Assembly: GCF_019597925.1 (NCBI RefSeq)
Contig: NZ_CP080442.1
Span: 785,001-849,000 of the forward strand
Direction: 5' to 3'
From: [Clostridium] scindens
GTDB lineage: Bacteria; Bacillota; Clostridia; Lachnospirales; Lachnospiraceae
Length of the DNA stretch: 64,000 bases
This document shows positions 22,941 to 31,436 of this stretch, in pieces. The position numbers and the translations under genes were made by a program. Under the pieces are notes generated by a model, which worked only from the letters and a program-made list of their open reading frames with translations, had not been told where the DNA came from and did not search any database. Position 1 is the stretch's first letter; the number at the start of each line of letters is the position of its first letter.

Positions 22941-25375
22941 GCTTCGCCCACTTCCTCCGGCTTCGTCGTCATTACCCGGTAAAGCTCGGTGTCTTTCGGG
23001 AAGCGGTCTACAAAGGGCAGCACCACGTTTCCGTAGAAGATAAGCCCCTCGCCCGCTTCGGTGTGGGTGACATACTTCATCTGCTGCGGGGAGATGTTGA
23101 GCTGCTTTGCAAGGATAGCCCGGTCGCCCGCCGCCTGATTGAGCATGAGGACAAAATCAGAGTTTTCAAAGATATTCTCCACTTCGCGGGAAGCAAGCAA
23201 ATCCTTGACGTTCTGCGTAATGGCTGTGGGTATGCCGCCCCATTTTCTGAAACGCTTCCAGATTTCAACGGAATAGGCGGCGGTCTGTTCCTCTTTCAAG
23301 AGAAGATGAAATTCGTCCATAAAATACCGGGTGGATTTCCTTTCTGCCCGGTTGACGGTGACGCGGTTCCATACCTGGTCCTGCACAATGAGCATACCTA
23401 ATTTTTTGAGCTGCTTCCCAAGCTGCTTGATGTCAAAGCAGACAAGGCGGTTTGAAAGCTCTACATTCGTCCTGTGGTTAAAGACGTTAAGGCTCCCGGA
23501 AACATAAAGCTCCAACGCCGCCGCGATACGCGCCGCTTCCGGCTCCGGCTGCTTCAAAAGCTCGTCGTAGAGGTCGCCCAAAATCGGCATTTTCTCCGGG
23601 TCGGGGTCTGCAAGGAAAGGGCGGTACACGTTCCTAACGGCGCGGTCAATGACGGTCTTATCGACGGGCTGCAAGCCCTCCTTGCCGCCTATGACAAGCT
23701 CGCAGAGGGAGAGGATAAAGTCGGATTTCAGCGCAAGGGGGCTGTCGTCCTCGCTGTAATTGAGGTTAATATCCATAGGGTTCACATACTGGAGCTTCCC
23801 GTCAATGCCCTTGCCCGTAGGCGACAAGCGTATCACTTGCCCGTCAAGCCGCTGCACAAGGGAAAAATACTCGGCTTCCGGGTCGCAGATGATAATATCG
23901 TCGTCTGTAATGAGGAAAGCGTTTGTCATTTCCCGTTTGGCGGCAAAGGATTTCCCGCTTCCCGGCGTTCCTAAGATTAAGCCGTTGGGGTTTTTAAGCT
24001 GCTTGCGGTCGCAGAGTATCATGTTGTTAGAAAGGGCGTTCAAGCCATAGTATAAAGCCGCGCCCGTCTGGAAAAGCTCCTGTGTGATAAAGGGGATAAA
24101 GATAGCGGTGCTTGACGTGGTAAGCCCCCGCTGTATGGCGATAAGGTTCTCCCCAAGCGGTACAGAGGACATAAGCCCCGCTTCCTGTTGGTAGTCAAGG
24201 CGGGTCAAGGCGCAGTTGTTCTTCTGTGCAATGCCCGCCGCCGCGAACACGTCATTTTCCAGTTTCCTTTTTGTGTCTGCCATGTTCACCACAAGGAACG
24301 TGAGCAGAAACATACGCTCGTTGCGGCTCTGCAAGTCCTGTAAGAGATTTTTCGCTTCGCTGCCGAACGTGGCAAGGTCGGACGGGATTATATCCATGTC
24401 ATAGCCGCTGCGTACCGCCTTTTTCTGTTCCTCGATTTTCATTTTGTCAAGGTCGGTGATTTTCCGCTTGATTGTCTTTATGGCTTCGGTCTGGTCGATA
24501 CTGTGGATATGCAGATTGACGATAACGCCCGTTTCCAAGTCCAGAATGTCGGATAAGATACGGTCGTTTAATTCCGGCGCAAGGATTTCAAGGAATGAAA
24601 CCGCGCCGATTTTGCGCCCCATGCGGAAATACCGCCCCTCGCCAAAACGGAAAGAGGACGGGGCGATAAAGTCCTTTGTGGAAAGCCCGGACGGGGCAAG
24701 CCATGAAAAATCAAAGGCAAACTGCCCGCCCTCCGGGTGGAAAATGCCATGCAGCATTTTAAGGCGTTCATAGCCTGTCATGGGGCGGGCAGACACGCCC
24801 AAGAGCTTAAAGTTGTTGAGTACGTCCGTTTCGATACGGGCAAGGCGGGATTTCGCCGCGCCCAGACTGTCGGCTTCAATGGCAAAGGTGATGTATTTTG
24901 CCTTGACAAGCCCGTTGTTGCCCTTTGCAAGCTGGTTTTTCAGCATATCCCGGTATTCTGTGCGGATAGAATTGAAAGCGTCCTCCTGTGCCGGGATATT
25001 GACCGCTTTCTCCGCTTCGCCCCGCTGCGTCCCCTGATTGATGAAAGAGAGCTGCACCGAAACGGAAGCGTCAAAGTAGTTGAGGAAGTCGCACCAGTTC
25101 TCAAAAATGGCGGTCTTGTCGTCTGCCTGTGCAAGCTGATAGTTAATATCTTCAAAGGCGACGGTCTTTGAGTATTTCCGTCCCGTAACCTTGCAGATAC
25201 CGTCCGGGTACATCTGGATATAGGGGATTGTCTGCTGCGCGGTGTGCGCTTTCCCGTCGCCCTTTGCCTGTCTGATGATTTCCGCAATCTGCTTTTTCTC
25301 GGCGCGGGTGAGCTTGCGGGGCGGGTTAGGCTTTGTGCTTCCCGCCGCGCTGTTTCTTCGTGTTTCCTTTTGCAA
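22937..25375 (-). CDS. VirB4-like conjugation ATPase
   Basis: The energising ATPase of the type IV secretion channel. Walker A is GLILGTPGSGKS near residue 475 and Walker B is RYFMDEFHLLL near residue 690. The N-terminal half is the VirB4/TraE-type domain. The best start is the TTG at 25,375, nine bases after AAAAGGAGG; an ATG seven codons upstream overlaps that ribosome site. The gene overlaps prgI by 50 bases. Length about 812 residues, normal for the Tn1549 group. Confidence 0.93.
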   Translation of the reverse strand: MQKETRRNSAAGSTKPNPPRKLTRAEKKQIAEIIRQAKGDGKAHTAQQTIPYIQMYPDGICKVTGRKYSKTVAFEDINYQLAQADDKTAIFENWCDFLNYFDASVSVQLSFINQGTQRGEAEKAVNIPAQEDAFNSIRTEYRDMLKNQLAKGNNGLVKAKYITFAIEADSLGAAKSRLARIETDVLNNFKLLGVSARPMTGYERLKMLHGIFHPEGGQFAFDFSWLAPSGLSTKDFIAPSSFRFGEGRYFRMGRKIGAVSFLEILAPELNDRILSDILDLETGVIVNLHIHSIDQTEAIKTIKRKITDLDKMKIEEQKKAVRSGYDMDIIPSDLATFGSEAKNLLQDLQSRNERMFLLTFLVVNMADTKRKLENDVFAAAGIAQKNNCALTRLDYQQEAGLMSSVPLGENLIAIQRGLTTSSTAIFIPFITQELFQTGAALYYGLNALSNNMILCDRKQLKNPNGLILGTPGSGKSFAAKREMTNAFLITDDDIIICDPEAEYFSLVQRLDGQVIRLSPTGKGIDGKLQYVNPMDINLNYSEDDSPLALKSDFILSLCELVIGGKEGLQPVDKTVIDRAVRNVYRPFLADPDPEKMPILGDLYDELLKQPEPEAARIAAALELYVSGSLNVFNHRTNVELSNRLVCFDIKQLGKQLKKLGMLIVQDQVWNRVTVNRAERKSTRYFMDEFHLLLKEEQTAAYSVEIWKRFRKWGGIPTAITQNVKDLLASREVENIFENSDFVLMLNQAAGDRAILAKQLNISPQQMKYVTHTEAGEGLIFYGNVVLPFVDRFPKDTELYRVMTTKPEEVGEA

Positions 25376-25727
25376 TCGCTGATACCTCCTTTTCAAGTTT
25401 TCTCTGCCGTTCTAAGACGGAATAAAAGTTGTCTGTCCTGTATGGTCGTTCTTTGGGGGCTATGAATTTCGTCTGAATGATGTTCTTCACCACCACTTCA
25501 AGGGGCTGTCCATGCTTCTCATACATGGCAAAGAGGAAACAGGGCAGCATGACGGCAATCATAGCCATAGACGCAAGGCTTGTGCCTGTGCTGTCTTTGA
25601 GCAGAAAGAAAAGCGGCAAGCCGAACAGGAGAGCCGCCGCAAAACATACAATCTGCCGTTTGGTAAGGTTGAACGCTACTTTTGTCTTGACTTTGGATAA
25701 GTCTTTGGGTACGGGTACATACGCCAA
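25326..25727 (-). CDS. PrgI-family membrane protein (VirB3-like)
   Basis: A 133-residue protein with two membrane segments (IVCFAAALLFGLPLFFLL and SLASMAMIAVMLPCFLFAMY) followed by a charged tail, the PrgI pattern that precedes VirB4 in Gram-positive transfer systems. It probably occupies the VirB3 position. The start is TTG at 25,727 (TTGGCGTATGTACCC) behind GAAAGGAGGTTTTCAC. Confidence 0.88.
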   Translation of the reverse strand: MAYVPVPKDLSKVKTKVAFNLTKRQIVCFAAALLFGLPLFFLLKDSTGTSLASMAMIAVMLPCFLFAMYEKHGQPLEVVVKNIIQTKFIAPKERPYRTDNFYSVLERQRKLEKEVSAIAKGNTKKQRGGKHKA

Positions 25728-25903
25728 GTGAAAACCTCCTTTCTCTGGGTTTGGTGTTGCTGTAACTTCCCATAAGGGTAATCAAGGCAAAGGTCAATCT
25801 ATGCCCTTTGCCCGCCCGTATTATATGGGGTTATCCGCGTCAAGGTCGGGTAGTATTTTCGCCGCTTCGCTCTGAAAATCTCCACCCTGCCCTTGACACG
25901 CCG

Positions 25904-26773
25904 CTAATGCGCGGAGAATATCGACTTCGCCAGTGCGCCGGATTTGAACAGGGAGAAACAGAGGATAACGGTATAGGCTGCAAGGGAGAATATCGCACTG
26001 TGCAGATTGTCCGCTATTATCATGTTGTTTACCAGAACCGCGTAAATGCCGACGCATATCATAATGAGGAAGCCTTGAAAACCGATAGCGAACAGGGATT
26101 TGAGGTAGTTGTTTCCTATCTGCCCCCATTCCCGGTTCGTCATTGTTGCAAACGGGATAGGCGATACCGAACAGTAAAGGTAAATCTCTATCATGCGCCC
26201 GTAGAGGATAACGGTTATCAGTACGGACATGATTTTCATGCACAAGCTCACAAGGCTTGTTTCCATGACAAGTAAGAGCAGTTCGGGGATTTCCATAGCG
26301 TCAAGCCCGTCCTGCATGGAAGCAAGGGCGGCGGCAACATCAATCTCTGTGCTGCCGCCGATTACCCCCGCCGCGCCGGAAACAACGTGCTGCGCCATAT
26401 CGAACACCGCCATAGTGATGTCAAAGGTGTGCGTCACAAGGTAGACTGCCACAAACGCCTTGAACACCCACTTGAAGAACATGGAAGTGTCAACGTCGTG
26501 CATATTGTTCTTTTCCGTTACCATGCTGATAAGCTCATAGCATAGGACGTAGGTAATGACAAGCCCCGCAATGGGTACGATTACATTCTCACTAAGGGTC
26601 TGTATCATGGAGAATATATTTGCGTTCCACCCTTGCGGGGTCTGCCCTACCTCTGCGGCGATAGTGCCGACTTTCTCGTTTACGTCCCCGAACATAGTTG
26701 ACAGATTACCGTTTATGGCTCCTATGAGGATTTCCTTTATCCATTCGTTAATCGCGTCAAGTATGCTCTGCAT
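25904..26773 (-). CDS. VirB6/TrbL-like polytopic conjugation protein
   Basis: A 289-residue integral membrane protein with about six hydrophobic segments (examples VIVPIAGLVITYVLCYELI and GFLIMICVGIYAVLVNNMII). It begins with an amphipathic helix (MQSILDAINEWIKEILIGAI). Its position between PrgI/VirB4 and Maff2 matches the CD1112-type membrane protein of Tn1549-like elements, the presumed inner channel subunit. The start overlaps no neighbour. Confidence 0.85.
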   Translation of the reverse strand: MQSILDAINEWIKEILIGAINGNLSTMFGDVNEKVGTIAAEVGQTPQGWNANIFSMIQTLSENVIVPIAGLVITYVLCYELISMVTEKNNMHDVDTSMFFKWVFKAFVAVYLVTHTFDITMAVFDMAQHVVSGAAGVIGGSTEIDVAAALASMQDGLDAMEIPELLLLVMETSLVSLCMKIMSVLITVILYGRMIEIYLYCSVSPIPFATMTNREWGQIGNNYLKSLFAIGFQGFLIMICVGIYAVLVNNMIIADNLHSAIFSLAAYTVILCFSLFKSGALAKSIFSAH

Positions 26774-26792
26774 AAGCCTTTACCCGCGCTTC

Positions 26793-27008
26793 TTAACCGA
26801 ACAAGCTGGAAAGCAGCGGTACAAGGGTCATGCCGATAAGGGCAACGCCGCCGCCCGCCATAAGCTGCTTCATGCCCTGGCTCTTCGCGCCCGGATTGTC
26901 ATTGCCGTAGCCCTCCATCAGATTGATTACGCCCCAGATACCAAGCCCGGCTCCAAGTGCTACAACAAGGGTCTGCAAAACGTCTACTGCGCTATTGAAA
27001 AATGCCAT
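26793..27008 (-). CDS. Maff2-family small membrane protein
   Basis: A 71-residue hydrophobic protein (MAFFNSAVDVLQTLVVALGA, then GMKQLMAGGGVALIGMTLVP) with two membrane segments around a short polar loop. This is the Maff2 pattern, comparable in layout to small pilin-like VirB2 proteins. The start at 27,008 is at the motif MAFFNSAVDV; a longer reading has no ribosome site. Confidence 0.85.
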   Translation of the reverse strand: MAFFNSAVDVLQTLVVALGAGLGIWGVINLMEGYGNDNPGAKSQGMKQLMAGGGVALIGMTLVPLLSSLFG

Positions 27009-27419
27009 AAATATATCCTTTCTGCCGCGTCTGCGGCTGTCCGGCAAGCGGACAAAAGGCGGTCAGCGTATGGTCGCCGCCGCACAAAAAAACCGCCCTC
27101 TGGTAAAGGCGGCTGTCCCCGCGCTGCGTAAGTTCTGCGGCGCGGCGGTATTCAGTTGTAAGGGGTGCGGCTCCTGCCGCTGTGTACTGCGCCGGAAAGT
27201 GGGGGCGCGTATCATGTAGCCGGTATGGATAGATGTGATTGCTTCAATCGCTCCTTTCTGTGTCCCGCTGTGCTGCCGGACGTTTTTTTCAGACTTGCGG
27301 GAAGTGAATAGCTTGCGTAGCAAGGTGTTCGCTTCCCGCAAGTTCACAAAGGGGTAGCTGCCGCAAGGCAGCGTAGGGGAAGTGTAGCTTCCCCTGTCCC
27401 CCGGCGGTCTGCCATGCTG
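27009..27419. other. Gene-poor stretch inside the transfer operon
   Basis: About 410 bases without a convincing gene. On the minus strand it holds an intrinsic terminator at 27,086-27,112 and an AAAGGAGCGA-like ribosome site near 27,255 that serves only very short frames. A repeated block (CTTCCCGCAAG-type and GCTTCCC motifs, 27,295-27,395) forms hairpins. It probably contains the promoter of the Maff2 to VLP part of the operon. Confidence 0.4.
27086..27112 (-). terminator. Internal terminator between the VirD4 and Maff2 modules
   Basis: On the minus strand CCGCC...GGCGG with a short loop is followed directly by seven T residues. It would end transcripts that come from RepA/PcfB/VirD4, so the downstream secretion genes need readthrough or their own promoter. 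Confidence 0.7.
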
Positions 27420-27590
27420 TCACTGTTGCGGGATAAGCCCCCGGCGCGTGACATACTCCGTTGCAAAACGGCGGTGTTCCGCTTCCTTTTCCCGCCAATA
27501 CTCCCATAATGCAGCGTCGGCGGCTTCCGCAACATTCATTAAAAACCGTTCAAGCTGCTTTTGTTTTTCCTCTGCGCTACGTTTCCTCAT
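27420..27590 (-). CDS. Small conserved protein downstream of VirD4
   Basis: A 56-residue, highly charged helical protein (MRKRSAEEKQKQLERFLMNV, then AEAADAALWEYWREKEAEHR). The start at 27,590 overlaps the end of the VirD4 gene by 14 bases. Small helical proteins at this place are common in related elements; no function is known to me. Confidence 0.6.
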   Translation of the reverse strand: MRKRSAEEKQKQLERFLMNVAEAADAALWEYWREKEAEHRRFATEYVTRRGLIPQQ

Positions 27591-29385
27591 GGTCTGCGTC
27601 CTCCTGTAAGTCTGCCGCGTCAATCTCGTAATAGTCAAAAACCTCGTCGGGCTTGACAATGGCGGGGCGGCGTTTAAGGTGCTTTTCCATGTCAAAGGCG
27701 TTCTTCGGGTCTGCGTCGGACAGGTACTTGTATTTCGGGTGCTTCGTTATGTCGAATTTGTCCGAAAAGAACGGGCGCACCCCTCGTAGCTGCAAGATAC
27801 ATTTCCCTCCGTCCATGACTGCAATTTCATCTTCCGTCATAAGCTGCTTTCCCAATTTCTGATAGTTCAGCCCATGCGAAAGCTCCCGCCCCCTTGTTTC
27901 GGAAGTGTTAAAGCTGTCTATCGTTTCTTTTCCTAAAATTTCCGATATTTCTTTAAGGGTGGTTTTCTCCTTGCCGCCCAAGAAAAGCGTGGTGTCGCAG
28001 TTGCCGACTATGGTATCGGCGTTGTCCTTGTAGATTGCCTTTAGCTGTGACTGGCTCTGCAAGATGATTGACGCGGATATTTCCCGGCTCCGTATCGTTG
28101 CAATGAGCTTTTCAAACTTTGGTATCTGCCCGATATTCGCAAATTCATCAAGTAAGCACCTAACATGGACGGGAAGCCGCCCGCCGTATTCATCATCTGC
28201 CTTGTCACAAAGCAAGTTGAATAGCTGTGTGTAAAGGATTGAAACGACAAAGTTAAAAGTGTCGTCGGTGTCGCTGATGATGACGAAAAGGGCGGTCTTT
28301 CTGTCGCCTATGGTGTCGAGCTCCATTTCGTCGGTTTCCATAAGCTCCCGCAGCTCCTTAATGTCGAATGGGGCTAACCTCGCGCCGCATGAGATAAGTA
28401 TGCTTTTTGCGGTCTTGCCCGCCGCAAGTTTATATTTGCGGTACTGCTTGACAGCGAAATGCTCCGGGTCTTTTTCTTCCAGACGTTCAAACATGAGGTC
28501 AACCGGGTTCTGGAAATCCTCGTCGTCCTCGCGGGCTTCCGACGCATTTATCATCTCAAGCAGCGTCGTGAAGTTCTTCTCGTCCTCCGGGGCTTCATAC
28601 CAGATGTAGCCGATTAGCGCGGTGTAGTAGAGCTTTTCCGCTTTCACCCAGAAATCCTCGCCGGATTTTTCCCCGTCGCCTTTGGTGTTGGCGATAATGG
28701 TATTGACTAACTTCAAAATGTCCTTTTCGCTCCGCAGATAGGCAAAGGGATTGTATTTCATGGATTTTTTGAAGTTAATCGTATTTAGCACTTTGATACG
28801 GTATTTGTACCGCTGTAACATTTTCCCGGTTTCCAAAATCAGTGTTCCTTTCGGGTCAGTGACGATATACGACGTTGGAAAATCCTTTGACGTACATTGC
28901 ATGAGCGACGGTTTCACAAAGAACCGGGTCTTGCCGCTGCCGGAACCGCCGATTACAAGGATATTTTTGTTTCTTGCGTATTTCGGCTGCTTCGGGCGGC
29001 TGTTCATGGTGAGCCGTTCCGTCTGCGTAAGCGGGATATTGTTCTCAAATACCGGGTCGGTGTACGGCTTTATGTCGTCAGTCCCGCCCCAACGCGCCGA
29101 ACCGTATTCTGTCCCGCGGCGGTATTTCTTCGCGTTCTTGCCTTTGGTGTAGATAATCAGCCGGACAATGACCGCCCCCGCAATGCCGATAAGTAAATCT
29201 ATCGGGTGGAAGCTCGGCGCGATACTGGAAAAGGCGGCGGTAAAACCGTCCCCAAGATGTAGCAGCTTTGCGCTCGCGTCCGCGCCGGGGGAGAGCCGGA
29301 CAGCCGCGCCCACTTTATCAAAGAGCCAGACAAAGAGCAGATACGGGAGATTTAAGATAAGCAGCTTCTTGATTTCCGGCTTCAT
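27577..29385 (-). CDS. VirD4-like type IV coupling protein
   Basis: It couples the relaxase-DNA complex to the secretion channel. Two or three N-terminal membrane segments (LLILNLPYLLFVWLFDKVG; IDLLIGIAGAVIVRLIIYT) are followed by the ATPase domain with Walker A VIGGSGSGKTRFFVKPSL near residue 145 and Walker B CLLDEFANIG. The TraG/VirD4 pattern QSQSQLKAIYKDNADTIVGN is clear. Length of 602 residues is normal. It overlaps pcfB by four bases. Confidence 0.95.
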   Translation of the reverse strand: MKPEIKKLLILNLPYLLFVWLFDKVGAAVRLSPGADASAKLLHLGDGFTAAFSSIAPSFHPIDLLIGIAGAVIVRLIIYTKGKNAKKYRRGTEYGSARWGGTDDIKPYTDPVFENNIPLTQTERLTMNSRPKQPKYARNKNILVIGGSGSGKTRFFVKPSLMQCTSKDFPTSYIVTDPKGTLILETGKMLQRYKYRIKVLNTINFKKSMKYNPFAYLRSEKDILKLVNTIIANTKGDGEKSGEDFWVKAEKLYYTALIGYIWYEAPEDEKNFTTLLEMINASEAREDDEDFQNPVDLMFERLEEKDPEHFAVKQYRKYKLAAGKTAKSILISCGARLAPFDIKELRELMETDEMELDTIGDRKTALFVIISDTDDTFNFVVSILYTQLFNLLCDKADDEYGGRLPVHVRCLLDEFANIGQIPKFEKLIATIRSREISASIILQSQSQLKAIYKDNADTIVGNCDTTLFLGGKEKTTLKEISEILGKETIDSFNTSETRGRELSHGLNYQKLGKQLMTEDEIAVMDGGKCILQLRGVRPFFSDKFDITKHPKYKYLSDADPKNAFDMEKHLKRRPAIVKPDEVFDYYEIDAADLQEDADHEET

Positions 29386-29858
29386 AGCGATACCTCCCTG
29401 TCTTTGTTCTTGACCTTTGCCCGTTCCGCGTTCTTGCCCTGTGCAGCTTCTTTGAGGGTAGAGAGCAGCTTTCGGATTGAGGGCTTTTTCTCCTGTGTCA
29501 GCTTTTTTGCGGAAAATTCCTTAAAGGCTGCGGTCAGCACGTCCGCGTCCCGCCCCTTGAAGAAAACCAGATAGCGGGGCGGGCTTTCCGTCGCGTCCTT
29601 TTTCAGCGCAAAGTCGATACCGTACTTTTTCGCCGTACTCTCAAAGGCTTTGATATTGCCCTCGGTAATCTCAATGTTGGAAACGCCCGCGTTCTGCTTC
29701 ATAAGCTGCTTTAAGCTCTGCTTGCCCTGTGGCGGTTTGGAAAGCTGCTTTTTTCCCTTTGACAGTATGGCTTTCATTGCCTTTTGGAGCGTCTGCGCGG
29801 TCAGCTTCCCGGTCTTGATGTAAAGGGCTATGGTCTTTTCGTTTACTTCGTCCTGCAA
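29382..29858 (-). CDS. PcfB-family protein (DUF3801)
   Basis: A 158-residue partner of the coupling protein. It opens MQDEVNEKTIALYIKTGKLT and continues AQTLQKAMKAILSK, typical of PcfB, with a basic C-terminal tail (RKLLSTLKEAAQGKNAERAK). In enterococcal pCF10 PcfB is required for transfer. It lies directly upstream of and coupled with the virD4-like gene. Confidence 0.88.
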   Translation of the reverse strand: MQDEVNEKTIALYIKTGKLTAQTLQKAMKAILSKGKKQLSKPPQGKQSLKQLMKQNAGVSNIEITEGNIKAFESTAKKYGIDFALKKDATESPPRYLVFFKGRDADVLTAAFKEFSAKKLTQEKKPSIRKLLSTLKEAAQGKNAERAKVKNKDREVSL

Positions 29859-29899
29859 TTTGTCGCGTCCTCCTTTCGCGTTTCTTTATGGGGCGGCGG

Positions 29900-30121
29900 T
29901 CAGATACGCACCCGCAGCCCGTTCAAGTCCTCGGCTCTGATACCCACAAGATACCAGTTGTCGCCGTACTCAATCCGGGTCGGCTTCCACTTGCCCCGCA
30001 CGAATACGTCAAAGCACTCGCCGCAATGCAAGCCCCCGTAGTAGCTGTTTAAGTCAAAGCGGATGTCGTAACGGTCGGTGCGCTCGTCAAATACCAATGC
30101 TCCTGTCATTTTCTGTGCCAT
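29900..30121 (-). CDS. DUF5348-family small protein
   Basis: A 73-residue beta-rich protein (GALVFDERTDRYDIRFDLNS, then WKPTRIEYGDNWYLVGI) of a family found next to PcfB/RepA in conjugative elements. The glycine-cysteine HCGECFDV motif is conserved by eye. Function unknown. Confidence 0.75.
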   Translation of the reverse strand: MAQKMTGALVFDERTDRYDIRFDLNSYYGGLHCGECFDVFVRGKWKPTRIEYGDNWYLVGIRAEDLNGLRVRI

Positions 30122-30144
30122 AATAAAATCCTCCTTTTGTTGTT

Positions 30145-31128
30145 TTACAGGCTTTCGCCCGGTTTGAATGAATAATAGTCCGGGTCGCCGTACTGCGGCT
30201 TCTTCGGTGACAGTGCGCCGCTTGCCATGTCATGGGCGACAAGGGAAGTGTAATAATTGCCGATAGTGGACGGGGCGTTGAAAAGGGCTGCTTTCAGATA
30301 TTGCTTGATGTTGCGGATTTTCGTTGTGTTCTCCCGCATACAGTCAAGCACAAAGCGGATATGCTCGCCGTCCAGTTTCATAAACTTAGATTTCACAAGC
30401 TCTGCCGGGTAGTCGTCCCCCGCAATCCGTACCCGCTTTCTGGCGGTGCATACCGTTTCAAGCATGAGGTCTACAATCTCGTCAAGCCTGTCACTGTCAA
30501 ACTTCATGTCCTGTTTGAGAATGTGGTAGTCGATATTGTCCTTGATGATTTCCCGGTATATATCAACTGCGCTCTGTGCTGTCGCTTCCGTTCCTTTCCG
30601 TTCCGGCGGCGTAGCCGCTTCTCTGCAAGGAGAGGGGTTAGGGGAAAGGATAGGAATGGAATGGGTACTTTGTTCATCAGTAATTATTTTTTCTTTTTTT
30701 GGTAAGTCAGTTCTTTGTATATCTTTATTTAATTGCGTTGGATTTTCCAACGTAGGTTTTTCCAATGTTGGTTTTTCCTGCGTTGGATTATCCAATGTTG
30801 GATTTTCCAATGTAGGTAAATCCGGCGTAGGCGGCTGCGGCTGCTCGAATATCACATAGTCTGCGCCACGCAAGCGTCCTTTCTCGTCGCGCTCCCTTGA
30901 ACGGACGATATACCCGGCGCGTTCAAGCTCCTTAATGGCTTCGCGGATAGCGTCTATCTTCTCCCGGTTGATAAGGGATAAGCCTTTCAAGGTGTAGTCC
31001 CAATCTTCGGGGAGTGACAGCATTTGCGACAACAGCCCCTTTGCCTTTAGGGAAAGCTCCTTGTTGCGTAGGTGGTGGTTGCTCATTACGGTGTAGCCCT
31101 TGTTCCGTTCCACTCTGAAAACTGCCAT
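30145..31128 (-). CDS. RepA_N / DUF6017-type replication initiator-like protein
   Basis: A 327-residue protein whose N-terminal domain (about 1-95; NKGYTVMSNHHLRNKELSLK, GLSLINREKIDAIREAIKEL) is the winged-helix of RepA_N and DnaD-type initiators, and whose C-terminal domain (about 190-310) is DUF6017. Between them lie hexad-like peptide repeats (PTLENPTLDNPTQEKPTLEK) encoded by six 15-bp DNA repeats. In RepA_N plasmids the origin often lies within the rep gene, so this may support autonomous replication of the circular element. The start follows AAAGGAGCTATGAACT. First gene of the transfer operon. Confidence 0.82.
   Translation of the reverse strand: MAVFRVERNKGYTVMSNHHLRNKELSLKAKGLLSQMLSLPEDWDYTLKGLSLINREKIDAIREAIKELERAGYIVRSRERDEKGRLRGADYVIFEQPQPPTPDLPTLENPTLDNPTQEKPTLEKPTLENPTQLNKDIQRTDLPKKEKIITDEQSTHSIPILSPNPSPCREAATPPERKGTEATAQSAVDIYREIIKDNIDYHILKQDMKFDSDRLDEIVDLMLETVCTARKRVRIAGDDYPAELVKSKFMKLDGEHIRFVLDCMRENTTKIRNIKQYLKAALFNAPSTIGNYYTSLVAHDMASGALSPKKPQYGDPDYYSFKPGESL
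30737..30826. repeat. Six tandem 15-bp palindromic repeats inside the repA-like gene (possible iterons)
   Basis: Six units of exactly 15 bases, consensus GTTGGATTTTCCAAT, occupy 30,737-30,826; the first (GTTGGATTTTCCAAC) is itself a 6-bp inverted repeat around TTT. They encode the PTLEN/PTQEK peptide repeats. Iteron-like repeats within a rep coding region are the classical origin layout of RepA_N plasmids. Confidence 0.7.
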
Positions 31129-31155
31129 AGTTCATAGCTCCTTTGCTTTGGATTT

Positions 31156-31267
31156 GTTACGCAGTAGAAGCGCAGTTTCGGGGGATAAGGTATAAATCCC
31201 TTGCCGCGCCAGATACACACCCGCAAAACCGCTTGTAGCAAGGCTTTTTCTGCCCCTACTGCGTAAC
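31156..31267. repeat. 112-bp element with 12-bp inverted ends, copy 2
   Basis: Same length, ends (GTTACGCAGTAG and CTACTGCGTAAC) and orientation as the copy at 10,551, with diverged interior. It occupies the region between the first gene of the transfer operon and the element's right end, where the operon promoter should be. No strong promoter is evident within it. Confidence 0.8.
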
Positions 31268-31276
31268 AAGGGCATG

Positions 31277-31326
31277 AAAAAAGCGGCGTTCCTGTTCTCC
31301 CGTATAGAGAGTAAGAAACGCCGCTT
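31277..31326 (-). terminator. Terminator upstream of the transfer operon
   Basis: On the minus strand AAGCGGCGTT (31,326-31,317) pairs with AACGCCGCTT (31,290-31,281), followed by TTTTTT. Standing between the right end and the operon, it blocks transcription coming from flanking DNA or acts as a leader attenuator. Confidence 0.8.
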
Positions 31327-31405
31327 CTGCGTCGTATTCAGTTTTTAGTACAATACCCTGCTTGTCCGTCGCTCGAAAAACCTTGATTTTCCAGTGTTTT
31401 CAAAA

Positions 31406-31436
31406 GTATCGTTATCTAACGTCAGCTTTTGACCGC
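31406..31436. repeat. Right element junction (attR) with terminal inverted repeat
   Basis: The element ends GTATCGTTATCTAACGTCAG-CT, the imperfect inverse of the left end, followed by TTT and the target codons GACCGCCCC. Joining right and left ends gives a nearly symmetric attP centred on CTTTG. Confidence 0.8.

Larger units (their letters stand above)
161..31427. mobile_element. Inner integrative conjugative element, about 31.27 kb, Tn1549/CTn-like, complete
   Basis: Both junctions are visible because the element splits a recognisable recombinase gene: target sequence ends GCGAACTTT at 160 and resumes GACCGCCCC at 31,431. The two ends carry an imperfect inverted repeat sharing AGATAACGATAC. 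Inside are a serine recombinase, TnpW, MobC/relaxase, oriT-like DNA, VirB4, VirD4, PcfB, PrgI, TopB, a CHAP hydrolase and a RepA-like protein, so a full conjugation set is present. Cargo consists of an RlmN/Cfr-like operon with attenuator and a Shedu-like gene. Several lesions (recombinase frameshift, stop codon at 11,561, intron in the relaxase) make present mobility uncertain. Confidence 0.9.

Noticed and set aside
30737..30826. Tandem repeats as a CRISPR array
   Set aside because: Units are 15 bp, directly adjacent with no spacers, in frame in a coding region, and no cas genes are present.
31362..31430. ATG at 31,362 as the true start of a recombinase gene
   Set aside because: The first 23 codons lie in the inner element's terminal sequence and have no recombinase similarity; the homologous part begins at 31,431 and continues the fragment at 1-160.
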